This document shows positions 18,535 to 26,816 of a stretch of DNA of 64,000 nucleotides, piece by piece. Below the pieces are notes generated by a model. It searched no databases. It was given only the letters and a program-made list of their open reading frames with translations, and was not told the origin of the DNA. Source of the DNA: Aulosira sp. FACHB-615 (GTDB lineage Bacteria > Cyanobacteriota > Cyanobacteriia > Cyanobacteriales > Nostocaceae); contig NZ_JACJSE010000006.1 in NCBI RefSeq assembly GCF_014698045.1, positions 1-64,000 on the forward strand, in the 5' to 3' direction. Both the position numbers and the translations under genes were made by a program. Numbering within the stretch: position 1 is the first letter of the stretch; every line of letters begins with the position of its first letter.

Positions 18535-19428
18535 ATGATGGTCAACGATACTGAGTATATCAGGCAAGCTGAAGCCACCCGTGTGCGGGTACTCAGCGAA
18601 GCACTACCCTACATTCAACAATTCGCGGGACGTACTGTTGTTGTGAAATATGGTGGTGCGGCGATGAAAGACAGCACCCTCAAAGACAAGGTAATCCGCG
18701 ATATTGTCTTTTTAGCTTGTGTTGGTTTGCGTCCCATTCTTGTTCACGGTGGCGGCCCAGAAATTAACAGTTGGTTAGATAAATTAGGCATTGAACCACA
18801 ATTTAAGAATGGTTTACGAGTTACTGACGCTGCCACAATGGATGTTGTGGAAATGGTGTTAGTTGGTCGGGTAAATAAAGAAATTGTGGCTTTGATTAAC
18901 CAAGCCGGTGGTATGGCTGTGGGGCTATGTGGCAAAGATGGTCATCTAATCACAGCCCGTCCCCAAGGTCAAGAAGGCATCGGCTTTGTAGGTGAAGTTA
19001 GCGGTGTTAATATCAAAATTTTAGAAACTCTGTCGAGTAATGGTTATATTCCAGTAGTGTCAAGTGTCGCTGCCGATGATTCGGGACAGGCTTATAACAT
19101 TAACGCAGATACCATTGCGGGGGAAATTGCGGCGGCGCTGGGGGCAGAAAAGTTAATTTTGCTGACCGATACTAGAGGGATTTTAAAAGATTATAAAGAC
19201 CCATCGACGTTGATTCCCAAAGTGGATATTCGGGAAGCGAGGGAATTGATTGCTAGTGGTGTAGTCAGTGGCGGGATGATCCCCAAAGTTAATTGCTGCG
19301 TGCGATCGCTCGCTCAAGGAGTCAGGGCTGCACACATTATCGATGGTCGTCTACCCCACGCACTGCTACTAGAAATCTTTACCGATGTTGGGATCGGGAC
19401 AATGATTTCTGGTTCTCACTTTGCTTAA
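18535..19428 (+). CDS. argB: Acetylglutamate kinase
   Basis: The 297-residue protein phosphorylates N-acetylglutamate in arginine synthesis. Motifs include VVVKYGGAAMKD, LVHGGGPEIN, GLCGKDGHLITARP and the C-terminal SGGMIPKV and LLEIFTDVGIGTMI. In cyanobacteria the enzyme is relieved from arginine inhibition by the PII protein GlnB, which ties it to the nitrogen control seen at glnA (established for the family, not visible here). Two adjacent ATGs (18535, 18538) are possible starts. Confidence 0.97.
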   Translation: MMVNDTEYIRQAEATRVRVLSEALPYIQQFAGRTVVVKYGGAAMKDSTLKDKVIRDIVFLACVGLRPILVHGGGPEINSWLDKLGIEPQFKNGLRVTDAATMDVVEMVLVGRVNKEIVALINQAGGMAVGLCGKDGHLITARPQGQEGIGFVGEVSGVNIKILETLSSNGYIPVVSSVAADDSGQAYNINADTIAGEIAAALGAEKLILLTDTRGILKDYKDPSTLIPKVDIREARELIASGVVSGGMIPKVNCCVRSLAQGVRAAHIIDGRLPHALLLEIFTDVGIGTMISGSHFA

Positions 19429-19514
19429 GTTATTGGTCATTTGTCCTTTGTCATTTGTCCTGTGTTCTTTGGTTTAACAAATGACTAATGACTAATGACA
19501 AAGGACTAACGTCA

Positions 19515-19928
19515 TTACCAAGGATGAGTGATAATCACCCGCGATCGCCCTCTAAATGGTGTCCGTTGCCAGGAATTATTGATAATCACTGGATTCACGA
19601 TTGTGGAATCTTTAATAATGGGATTAATCAAAGTCGGATTCACCAGCGTGGAATTATTGAACCTGTCGTACCTGACTTGGGGATAATAATTGGGGTAGAT
19701 GGTGCGGCTAGGTAAAAGCCCTGTTGTGGGATCTACGGGCATAGGCGTGGCAATCGGACTACCATAAATAAAAGAACCAACAGCAGGCGGCTGATTGACG
19801 CTAAAAGGATTGCTGCGATCAATCACAATCACTTGTTGGGCTGAAGCTGGGGTAATTACGGTACTCATCAATACCAAAGTGATCCCGGCTCCTAGCCAAT
19901 TCAGTTGAGAAAGCTTGATATCTACCAT
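19515..19928 (-). CDS. Small exported protein (unknown)
   Basis: The 137-residue protein has a clear signal peptide (LGAGITLVLMSTVITPASA, cleavage after ASA near residue 30). The mature part is Pro/Asn/Ile-rich (NSTLVNPTLINPIIKDSTIV, repeating [ST]-[LI]-V-NP) with no recognised domain. It ends in basic residues. It is convergent with argB. Confidence 0.6.
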   Translation of the reverse strand: MVDIKLSQLNWLGAGITLVLMSTVITPASAQQVIVIDRSNPFSVNQPPAVGSFIYGSPIATPMPVDPTTGLLPSRTIYPNYYPQVRYDRFNNSTLVNPTLINPIIKDSTIVNPVIINNSWQRTPFRGRSRVIITHPW

Positions 19929-20079
19929 ATTTTGCTCACCTGCATTGCATAATTAAGGGTTTTTACAGATGACTTCTAGTTAAAATTTTAAAAGCTTATT
20001 TACTTGAAGATTGCCAGCTTTTGAAAAGATTACAAAAAGATTCCTGGCGTTGGCAAAATTAAAGCAGTGCTGATTTAAT

Positions 20080-20610
20080 ATGCAAGACGTGAGTGAACAA
20101 AGTTTAGAAATTGCCAGAAAGCGTTACCAAGCTGGAAGAATTGCCTTTGAAAATGGGCAGTATCGGGAAGCGATTGAAAATCTGGAAAAGGCCAGCGCCT
20201 TGTTAGCGCGAAATTCTCGCTTGGGAGGAGAAGCGCAATTGTGGCTAGTAACAGCTTATGAAGCAGCCGGCAGAAATGAAGAAGCGATCGCACTTTGCAA
20301 ACAACTACAACGCCATCCCTATTCCGAAACGAATAAACAAGCTCGGCGATTGCTCTACATTTTACAAGCACCAAAGCTGAAACGCCCCAGCGAATGGATG
20401 ACGGAGATTCCCGATTTGGGTGCATTATCAGATAATGAATCGAAAATGCGGGTTGCGGCTAATTCCCCCAAATCTTCTGTCAAGAAAAAACCTGCTGAAC
20501 AGGAATTTGTTGATCTCAGCCAAGTTAATACCAAAGATAATCGCTTTATTTGGGTGGCGATCGCTGCTATTGGATTAATTCTCTCCTACTTAACTTGGTT
20601 GGCATTCTGA
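20080..20610 (+). CDS. TPR protein with C-terminal membrane anchor
   Basis: The protein has 176 residues. Residues 5-80 form about two TPR-like helical repeats (RYQAGRIAFENGQYREAIENLEKA; AQLWLVTAYEAAGRNEEAIAL). A charged linker precedes a single C-terminal hydrophobic helix (FIWVAIAAIGLILSYLTWLAF). The topology suggests a tail-anchored scaffold facing the cytoplasm. It is conserved in cyanobacteria as I recall, function unknown. The DUF3153 gene follows on the same strand. Confidence 0.8.
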   Translation: MQDVSEQSLEIARKRYQAGRIAFENGQYREAIENLEKASALLARNSRLGGEAQLWLVTAYEAAGRNEEAIALCKQLQRHPYSETNKQARRLLYILQAPKLKRPSEWMTEIPDLGALSDNESKMRVAANSPKSSVKKKPAEQEFVDLSQVNTKDNRFIWVAIAAIGLILSYLTWLAF

Positions 20611-20765
20611 AGTGTGAAGTATGAAGTATGAAGTGGTTATCAATCATGCAGAACAAGATACCCTACTTATTAAAGAAGTCTGATCTGCAACCCTTATACC
20701 CTAAGCCAAAGATAAAATTTTATTTCAGACTTCATATTTCATACTTCTTGAGGAGAAATACAGTG

Positions 20766-21641
20766 ATGAATTTTTCTAAGTTGGGAAAAATATTGATGAG
20801 GTTAACTCAACCATTGGGCTGGTTAACGATACAAATCAGACACAACATTAACCACATCTTTTCTCCAAGAAAAACTATTTTGTGGCTAGTAGTATTTACA
20901 TCCCTGTTGTTATCTGGGTGTGTAAAGTATGATGTTGGCGTGAATTTTCATCACTCCAATAGCGGCGAACTAGTACAGCATATTAAGTTAGGTGAACAAC
21001 TTACTAGTTTTAGTGGTGATTATGTATATGCCTGGTTAGATAGTATAGAAAATCGGACTCGTAAACTAGAAGGTAAAGTCCGGCGTATTTCGCAAGAAGA
21101 ACTAATAGTTACTATCCCCTTTAGTAATGGTCAAGAATTACAAACTAAGTTTAATGACTTTTTTAATTCTCATAACAATCAAAAAGTAGCAGCTACAAAT
21201 AGTGAAGCTGATGCGGAATTACCGAAAATAGAATCTAATTTACTGCTATTCCAGAATAATTTTTTATTGTTAGTGCGGAATCGGTTAATTTATGATTTAG
21301 ACTTGCGATCGCTGGCGTTAATTGCCAGTAAAGGTAACGTTATTGCTGATCCCGGTGCAATTCTCAATTTAGAATTTAGCTTAAACACTCCCTGGGGTGC
21401 GAACAATATTCAACTCACCGAAAATGCTGTTGAACCCGAAAAACAAGGTAATCAACTGCTATGGCGACTCCAACCCGGTGAACTCAATCATATAGAAGTA
21501 GTATTTTGGCTTCCCAGTCCTTTGGGTATTGGTGCTTTGTTAATTGTGTTGTTTGTTTGGGGTGGATTGTACGTTAGATATAATTTTATGCCAGATCCGA
21601 GAGTTCAGTTTACACCTCAATCAACGGCTACAGAACCTTAA
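20766..21641 (+). CDS. DUF3153 lipoprotein-like membrane protein
   Basis: The chosen ATG at 20766 (or GTG at 20763) follows AGGAG at 20751-20755. The longer in-frame start at 20628 would translate heptamer-repeat DNA. The 291-residue protein has a hydrophobic segment ending in a lipobox (LLLSGC, about residues 48-53). The DUF3153 region follows (KYDVGVNFHHSNSGELVQHI...). A second membrane helix lies near the C-terminus (LGIGALLIVLFVWGGLYV). The function of this cyanobacterial family is unknown. The unusually long N-terminus before the lipobox makes lipidation uncertain. Confidence 0.78.
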   Translation: MNFSKLGKILMRLTQPLGWLTIQIRHNINHIFSPRKTILWLVVFTSLLLSGCVKYDVGVNFHHSNSGELVQHIKLGEQLTSFSGDYVYAWLDSIENRTRKLEGKVRRISQEELIVTIPFSNGQELQTKFNDFFNSHNNQKVAATNSEADAELPKIESNLLLFQNNFLLLVRNRLIYDLDLRSLALIASKGNVIADPGAILNLEFSLNTPWGANNIQLTENAVEPEKQGNQLLWRLQPGELNHIEVVFWLPSPLGIGALLIVLFVWGGLYVRYNFMPDPRVQFTPQSTATEP

Positions 21642-21747
21642 TTGATCAAAAGAGAATTCAGGAGTCAGAAGTCAGAATTCAGGAGTCAGGAACCAGAATT
21701 CTGACTTCTTCTTTAAAGCTGCGAATTCTATTCTTTATTATTTCTTT

Positions 21748-21858
21748 TTACTTTTGCCTTGTTGTACGATGTTGGCGCACCTCTGGCTTGAGTTGTTCCC
21801 CATTCCAATCATAAATGTCTTCTTCTTGCGGTTGATGAAATGTGGCACCAGATTTCAT
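21748..21858 (-). CDS. Candidate 36-residue small protein
   Basis: An ATG at 21858 opens MKSGATFHQPQEEDIYDWNG and ends at TAA 21750-21748. It is hydrophilic and rich in Glu/Gln/Arg. It lies 42 bp after the stop of another 36-residue ORF on the same strand. Its last codons enter a repeat-like tract (ACAACAAGGCAAAAG). I do not recognise it, and coding status rests only on composition and position. Confidence 0.35.
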   Translation of the reverse strand: MKSGATFHQPQEEDIYDWNGEQLKPEVRQHRTTRQK

Positions 21859-21900
21859 TGGGTAAATACCTTAGAAAGGGTCAATCTTTCTATTATCTTC

Positions 21901-22011
21901 TTACTGCCAGAACAAACCAGTGAGTACAAGAGGTAAAAGTATTAATATGGACGCAATTAAAACAACAGTTGCTGGGTCAATTTGAATGGTATTCTTCTGT
22001 GGGTCACGCAT
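21901..22011 (-). CDS. Candidate 36-residue single-helix membrane protein
   Basis: The ATG at 22011 is followed by RDPQKNTIQIDPATVV, a 20-residue hydrophobic helix (LIASILILLPLVLTGLF) and a terminal WQ stop. This organisation, a short polar N-terminus and one membrane helix, is that of the many small subunits of photosynthetic or NDH-1 complexes. I cannot match it to a named one. TATAAG/TATAGT hexamers lie 25-35 bp upstream, and no strong ribosome site is seen. Confidence 0.5.
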   Translation of the reverse strand: MRDPQKNTIQIDPATVVLIASILILLPLVLTGLFWQ

Positions 22012-22623
22012 TTGACTAATCTCGAACAATAACTATACTTATAACTATTCTCTATGAAGATGTACCAAATTATTTTGGGATATAGCAGTCCTGTGTGAGA
22101 TAGGAACGAAAGAGACAAGGGAGACAAGGGAGCAAGATGTTTATCAATTATTTAAGATTGCTATAGCAGTCCTAAATCATTTGTGAACAACGAGATCCCC
22201 CACTTCTCAAAGAAGTCGGGGATCTGAGCCTCTCAATTTTTACAACTCACGTAGGATTGCTATATAAGAATAGTCTGAAAACAAACTCTGCATACGTTGT
22301 CTTGAAAATATAGCGGTAGTCAGATATGTTAGGACAGTTTGAAAGCTTGAATGCGAGGGATAGTAAGACTTTATCTCCTGCCTGGTTGATGAGCGGACTT
22401 GTACTGAGCGCAGTCGAAGTAGCCGAACCACTGCCTTCTGCTATGAAACAAACTGCCAACGAACAACAACTCGCTGGCAGTTTCTTGGAAAAACTTTAAC
22501 TAGTACAGGTTAGCGTAAATAAACAGACCAGAAGAAATTGCTAAAAGGCTTGTGGTATTGTTATTCTTTCTTTTTCCTTTTGCCTTTTTACTTTTGCCTT
22601 GTTGTACTAGATTTAGGCATTTC
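22012..22623. other. Intergenic region with hairpin repeat
   Basis: No credible gene. The clearest element is a hairpin at 22194-22224: GATCCCC and GGGGATC outer arms, ACTTCT and AGAAGT inner arms, a symmetrical C/C mismatch and a CAA loop. It has the form of a dispersed cyanobacterial palindrome. The segment GATTGCTATAGCAGTCCT recurs in variants at 22080 and 22160. A T/C-rich tract (TTTTACTTTTGCCTTGTTGTAC) precedes yajQ and also occurs at 21745. Confidence 0.6.
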
Positions 22624-23115
22624 CTAACGATAGTTTGTAAATTGTAATGCAACTGGATAGTCTTCTTGTTTTAACCGTTGAATGACAATTTGCAAATCAT
22701 CTTTTGATTTAGCAGAAACCCGCACAGCATCACCTTGAATGGAAGCTTGTACCTTTTTAAATTCATCACGAATCAATTTAGAAATTTGCTTGGCAATTTC
22801 CTGGCTGATGCCTTTTTTGAGGGTGATTTCTTGACGTACACGATTACCACTTGCAGATTCAACTTTGCCAAATTCAAAAATCTTTTGAGAGAGACTACGT
22901 TTGGCAGCTTTTTCGCGGAGAATGTTGTGTACAGAATCTAAAGTAAACTCACTGTCGGTATTAACAGTAATAGTTGTTTCACCCAACTCAACTGTAGTTT
23001 TAGTATCTTTGAGGTCGTATCTACTGTTAACGTCTCGCACAACTTGATCAACAGCGTTAACTAATTCTTGCCGATCAAAATCGCTCACAATGTCAAAGGA
23101 GTAAGTTGAAGCCAT
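22624..23115 (-). CDS. YajQ-family nucleotide-binding protein
   Basis: The 163-residue protein matches UPF0234/YajQ over its full length: MASTYSFDIVSDFDRQELVNAV, YDLKDTKTTVEL, RVRQEITLKKGISQEIAKQI, QGDAVRVSAKSKDDLQ and the terminal YPVALQFTNYR. It has two RRM-like lobes. Members bind nucleotides, and some are cyclic-di-GMP effectors. The role in cyanobacteria is not established. Confidence 0.95.
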   Translation of the reverse strand: MASTYSFDIVSDFDRQELVNAVDQVVRDVNSRYDLKDTKTTVELGETTITVNTDSEFTLDSVHNILREKAAKRSLSQKIFEFGKVESASGNRVRQEITLKKGISQEIAKQISKLIRDEFKKVQASIQGDAVRVSAKSKDDLQIVIQRLKQEDYPVALQFTNYR

Positions 23116-23185
23116 AAAAAATGTTAACTTTGGGATTGTGGATGAGTTTATTGGTAATTGGTATTATCTATCCTCTTCCCTAATT

Positions 23186-23581
23186 TTAAGTATTTGCTTG
23201 TAGGATGCTAAAGAAGAAGAGAGTTGCAGAACCCAAAGAACCAATAGCAAACATCAGCGATCGCAAAAGCGGTACATTCAAAATATAAAAGATAGAGTAT
23301 AACAACCGCGTCACGACAAAAGCGATCGCCGCAACTACAGCCACAGCAGAATTGACATTCGTGACATAAGCCATTAATGCGGCGACAGCAAAAATCATAA
23401 ATGTTTCAAAAGAATTTTGATGCGCCCAAGTCGCTCGTTGAGCGTAAGGTGGCAATTTATCAAACATCGCGCGGGGTGCAGAAATATCATATCCCACACT
23501 CAACCGGGCATAAGCCACCAGCAAAAACGGCAGATAAATTAATACAGCAGCTGCGGCAATACAGTACAAAAAAATAGTCAT
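23186..23581 (-). CDS. MAPEG-family membrane protein
   Basis: The 131-residue protein has four predicted membrane helices and the MAPEG signature RATWAHQNSFETFMIFAVAA (helix 2). The family includes glutathione-dependent enzymes and many uncharacterised bacterial relatives. The substrate is unknown. It lies between yajQ and a DprA-like gene on the same strand. Confidence 0.88.
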   Translation of the reverse strand: MTIFLYCIAAAAVLIYLPFLLVAYARLSVGYDISAPRAMFDKLPPYAQRATWAHQNSFETFMIFAVAALMAYVTNVNSAVAVVAAIAFVVTRLLYSIFYILNVPLLRSLMFAIGSLGSATLFFFSILQANT

Positions 23582-23676
23582 TAGTTACTAGTCCATAATT
23601 ATTAGTCATTAAGTCATTGGTCATTGGTCATGAGTAAATTGCAAATGACAAAGGACAAATGACAACGGATAAATGA

Positions 23677-24180
23677 CTAATCAAAGTAAAACAAAGTTAC
23701 TACTTTTCTTTGTTCTTCGGCATCTCCACAAGTTTGTAGCAGAGTGCGACTGTCATGAAAAGCAAAACAAATTAACTGCTGACAACGAGAAACAATCTCT
23801 TTGTTACAGATGTAACTAGCTTCAGCCAGAGTCAGGTTATCGTTACTGGGATTTTCTACCAGGTGCATTACCTGTTCTAACTGTTGCCGAGATTCGTAAG
23901 GCTGACGTTCCAAGCTTTGCGGCAGAATTACAGTCAGCAAATTGGGATCAGCCCGCATTGCGCCTTTGATGGCGGCTGAATTCGTTCCCGTAGCCCCAGA
24001 GGTAATAATCCGATTGCCTGATAACACCAAGGCATAAGTCATCATTTCAATCAGATTTTGATGGGTAATCGGCACATGACGAGAACCCAGCAAAGCAATT
24101 CGCTTAGAACCTGTTTGCTGGATTGTCGCCAGTTCTTGCGCTAATGTATCGAGGTTAATTAGGTCTATTGACTGGCTCAA
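23677..24180 (-). CDS. DprA/SMF-like nucleotide-binding protein (SLOG fold)
   Basis: The 167-residue protein is a short Rossmann-like domain with KRIALLGSRHVPITHQN and RIITSGATGTNSAAIKGAM, the phosphate-binding pattern of DprA/LOG families. ICFAFHDSRTLLQT lies near the C-terminus. It is shorter than true DprA (about 300-380 residues), so the common label 'DNA recombination-mediator protein A' is by homology only. A role in nucleotide sensing is equally possible. Confidence 0.8.
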   Translation of the reverse strand: MSQSIDLINLDTLAQELATIQQTGSKRIALLGSRHVPITHQNLIEMMTYALVLSGNRIITSGATGTNSAAIKGAMRADPNLLTVILPQSLERQPYESRQQLEQVMHLVENPSNDNLTLAEASYICNKEIVSRCQQLICFAFHDSRTLLQTCGDAEEQRKVVTLFYFD

Positions 24181-24504
24181 AGATAAAATTAATTAGAATT
24201 GAACGACCTAGATATTTTACCAAACAGAGTGTAGGTAGACAGCCTGCTGAAGTTAGACATTGCTACAATTTTTGAATTATTTAAGTAAGTAGCTGGCGAA
24301 GGGAGACAAGGAAGACAGGGTGGACAAGGGAGAGAGATGTTGATAAATCATTGAGGATTGCTAGATTTAACCAAAATCAGGCTTTTGTGAACCTTGACCG
24401 AGCCAATTTTAGATTTTGGATTTTAGATTTAACCCGGCAATCCAAAATCCAAAATTTAAAATCTAAAATTCGGAGGGTCAATCTCAAAGATGCTTGGTGT
24501 ATGG

Positions 24505-25599
24505 CTAAGATAAGGCGGCTGCTGTACTTAAGCCCAGTTTCAGTAATAAACGCTCAATGTCAAAATGCTCATTCATCAATTGGCGGATGCACTGCACTTT
24601 AATTGGTTCATGGACACGTACTTGACCAAAAGTCCGGTCAACAATTTCTACGGTAGTCAAGGTGTCTAAGTCAACAGACAAAATGGGGATTTCCAGTTCT
24701 TCAGCACGACTGAGAATAAATTGCGGCGGTGGTAATTGTCCTGTGAGAATTAGGCATTGAGTTGAGGTTTCTAGGGCAGCTTGTTGAATTTCTACCCGAT
24801 CGCCTCCTGTGACTACTGCCATGTTACGCCGTTTGCGGAAATACTTGACAGCCGCATTGACGTTCATCGCCCCAATGGCCAGACTTTCTACCATCAAATC
24901 TAAGCGATCGCTACGGCAGAGAACTTCGGCATTTAACTGGTTGACTAGTTCCCCGACTCTGACACTCCGCAGTAAATCATTTTTCGGCAGTGTTCCTAAT
25001 ACAGCAATTCCTTGCTGTTCCAAAAATGGCCGCACGAGATTTTCGACCATTTCCACTTCTTTGGCAGGAATATCATTGAGAACAACACCCACCAAGCGAT
25101 CGCCTACACGCTCTTTTGCTGCCAATACCGCATCTAGAGAAAGTAGCGAATTGTAACGATTAACCAACAAAACCGCCGCGTCTAACACTTCTGCAACTTG
25201 TAGCGTTGATAAATCAAATAAATGTCCTTCTGTTAAATTGCCAGGCCCCTCCAGTAAGACTAAATCGCCGCGAGTAACTTGTAAATATTCCTGAATCAAC
25301 GACTGGCGATAATTGTTGTTATCTTCGCCGCTTAAACGTTTTTGGACACTGACTGCATCTAAAGCCAGCAGAGTAGGCGCAATGCGGTTAGCTGCTAGAT
25401 TCAGGCTAGAAGCAATAAACTGGACATCTTCTTCAATTAAAGTACCACCAGAGGTTGTCAAACAAGTTCCCAGTGGTTTGCCGTAAGCAATATCCAGTCC
25501 TTTTTGCTGTAGCTGATAAGACAAACCCAAAACTGTTGCAGATTTTCCGCTATAAGTTTCGGTTGAGCCAATCAGCAGATGTTTAGCAGATTTCGGCAC
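24505..25599 (-). CDS. BioD-like / DRTGG-domain protein (phosphotransacetylase N-terminal type)
   Basis: The 364-residue protein begins with a P-loop of the BioD/CobQ type (LLIGSTETYSGKSATVLGL, residues about 8-26). It has LLEGPGNLTEGHLFDLS as Walker-B-like region and VLLVNRYNSLLSLDAV. A DRTGG-like regulatory domain occupies about 210-330 (VVTGGDRVEIQQAALET, LILTGQLPP). The same pair of domains forms the N-terminus of long phosphotransacetylases, but the acetyltransferase part is absent. Catalytic role unknown. Confidence 0.85.
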   Translation of the reverse strand: MPKSAKHLLIGSTETYSGKSATVLGLSYQLQQKGLDIAYGKPLGTCLTTSGGTLIEEDVQFIASSLNLAANRIAPTLLALDAVSVQKRLSGEDNNNYRQSLIQEYLQVTRGDLVLLEGPGNLTEGHLFDLSTLQVAEVLDAAVLLVNRYNSLLSLDAVLAAKERVGDRLVGVVLNDIPAKEVEMVENLVRPFLEQQGIAVLGTLPKNDLLRSVRVGELVNQLNAEVLCRSDRLDLMVESLAIGAMNVNAAVKYFRKRRNMAVVTGGDRVEIQQAALETSTQCLILTGQLPPPQFILSRAEELEIPILSVDLDTLTTVEIVDRTFGQVRVHEPIKVQCIRQLMNEHFDIERLLLKLGLSTAAALS

Positions 25600-25741
25600 A
25601 CATGCACTCCTAATTTCAAAAGGAAGTAGAACCCAGCTAGGTGTTTACTAATTTTAGTTTGTTCCAGCAAAAGACTTACGCTCTTTGCGAGCATAGTTTT
25701 TGAGAAATAACATTTTTTTGGTGAAAAAAATAGCTTTTATC

Positions 25742-25759
25742 TACAGTATTGATACTGTA
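25742..25759. promoter_or_regulatory. Operator-like palindrome
   Basis: TACAGTAT-TG-ATACTGTA is a perfect 8-bp inverted repeat with a 2-bp centre. It lies about 143 bp upstream of the DRTGG gene start on the minus strand, within 25600-25929, which holds no gene. It could bind a dimeric regulator. No partner is known. Confidence 0.4.
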
Positions 25760-25860
25760 AAGTTACTAACTACTAGGTATTTAAAATAATGCTGAAAATG
25801 TTATGGGCTGGATGCTAAATATATAAACTAAACTATGCCTCAATGCTCGTAAGCATTAGT

Positions 25861-25914
25861 GTCTGGGCTAGGTTCAAGGGAAATTGTTTTCCCTTGCAAT
25901 CCTATACCCTAGAC
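25861..25914. other. Stable hairpin downstream of a conserved hypothetical gene
   Basis: The inner stem CAAGGGAAA (25875-25883) pairs with TTTCCCTTG (25888-25896). Outer pairing of GTCT-GGG-TAGG (25861-25872) with CCTA-CCC-AGAC (25901-25914) extends it. It lies 16 bp beyond the stop of the minus-strand gene at 25930. There is no T-run, so it is either a 3'-stabilising structure or a dispersed repeat. Confidence 0.5.
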
Positions 25915-25929
25915 TTTCAGGGAATTGAT

Positions 25930-26304
25930 TTATTCATCAATACGCAGCAACTTTCTGTAGAATGATTGCGAAAAGTCTGTGACACGATAACGTTTATAGT
26001 TTTCCATTAATTCAATTAAAAAACTAATAAACTCAAAGCTGGCCATCATCACTTCATAACTGAGTTCAGCATTACCATCAAACTGCATTCGGCAGCGCGT
26101 TAAGTCTGAAGGTAGGGTGGCCACATTCCAAGAAGCGACAAAAGGAATATTTTCACTGGCTTCTATTTTGCGGTGTCCCTCCAAAATACCTTTTTGATAG
26201 AGACTGATAGCGTAGGGCAAGAAATTCCGCTTTGTACCCTGAATATAAGGCAAGTAAACGCTTGCTTGCTGCTGAGTTGCAGGCTGGATTTGCTCAATAG
26301 ACAT
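25930..26304 (-). CDS. Conserved hypothetical protein
   Basis: The 124-residue soluble protein reads like a well-conserved globular fold: VYLPYIQGTKRNFLPYAISLY, LEGHRKIEASENIPFVASWN, LTRCRMQFDGNAELSYEVMM, then an aromatic-rich C-terminal helix (MENYKRYRVTDFSQSFYRKLL). I do not recognise the family. 26305-26816 (about 510 bp) between it and mgdA holds both divergent promoters and no visible gene. Confidence 0.7.
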   Translation of the reverse strand: MSIEQIQPATQQQASVYLPYIQGTKRNFLPYAISLYQKGILEGHRKIEASENIPFVASWNVATLPSDLTRCRMQFDGNAELSYEVMMASFEFISFLIELMENYKRYRVTDFSQSFYRKLLRIDE

Positions 26305-26816
26305 TATTGAATATTCCTCAAGTTAGGTGAAACTGGGGATATTAGTAGTTGTCAATAGTATTCCCAAAAAAACTGCTGTAATACACACTACAAAATCACA
26401 ACTCTCAGAAAAAGCCTCAAAATATTCCGCAAGAAATGTTAACGAATGGCAATAATCAATAAGTAATTCTTTGTATTTTGTCTTTTTAGTTTTGAGTTTG
26501 TGATAGTGCCAGCAAAGTTAGTACTAAGAAATATTAAAATTTCGGTTACAATAAGGCTGCATTAGCTTTTATCCAAGCTGGGGCAGTAGCGGCGAAAAAA
26601 CCTAACATTAGGTCTTCAAGACGCTGATTGCAATGTCTCACAACCCAAAGCTGTGTCTATCTTGTAATTACTTTGTTGAATTTACTGTTGCCCTGAAAAA
26701 GCAACATAATCTTGATACAGCAAGTAAAGCTAGATGGCAGAGTCAAAGTTTGACGTTACAGAATTCCCGGCTTATTTATGGGTGTAGAAAAATACTGGTA
26801 TCGCATTAATTAACCT

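Noticed and set aside
20628..20765. 46-codon N-terminal extension of the DUF3153 protein
   Set aside because: It translates heptamer-repeat DNA, and a good AGGAG precedes the ATG at 20766.
22504..22566. Minus-strand hydrophobic 20-codon stretch (LLAISSGLFIYANLY)
   Set aside because: There is no ATG, GTG or TTG start in frame with a ribosome site nearby; it probably reflects chance hydrophobic composition.
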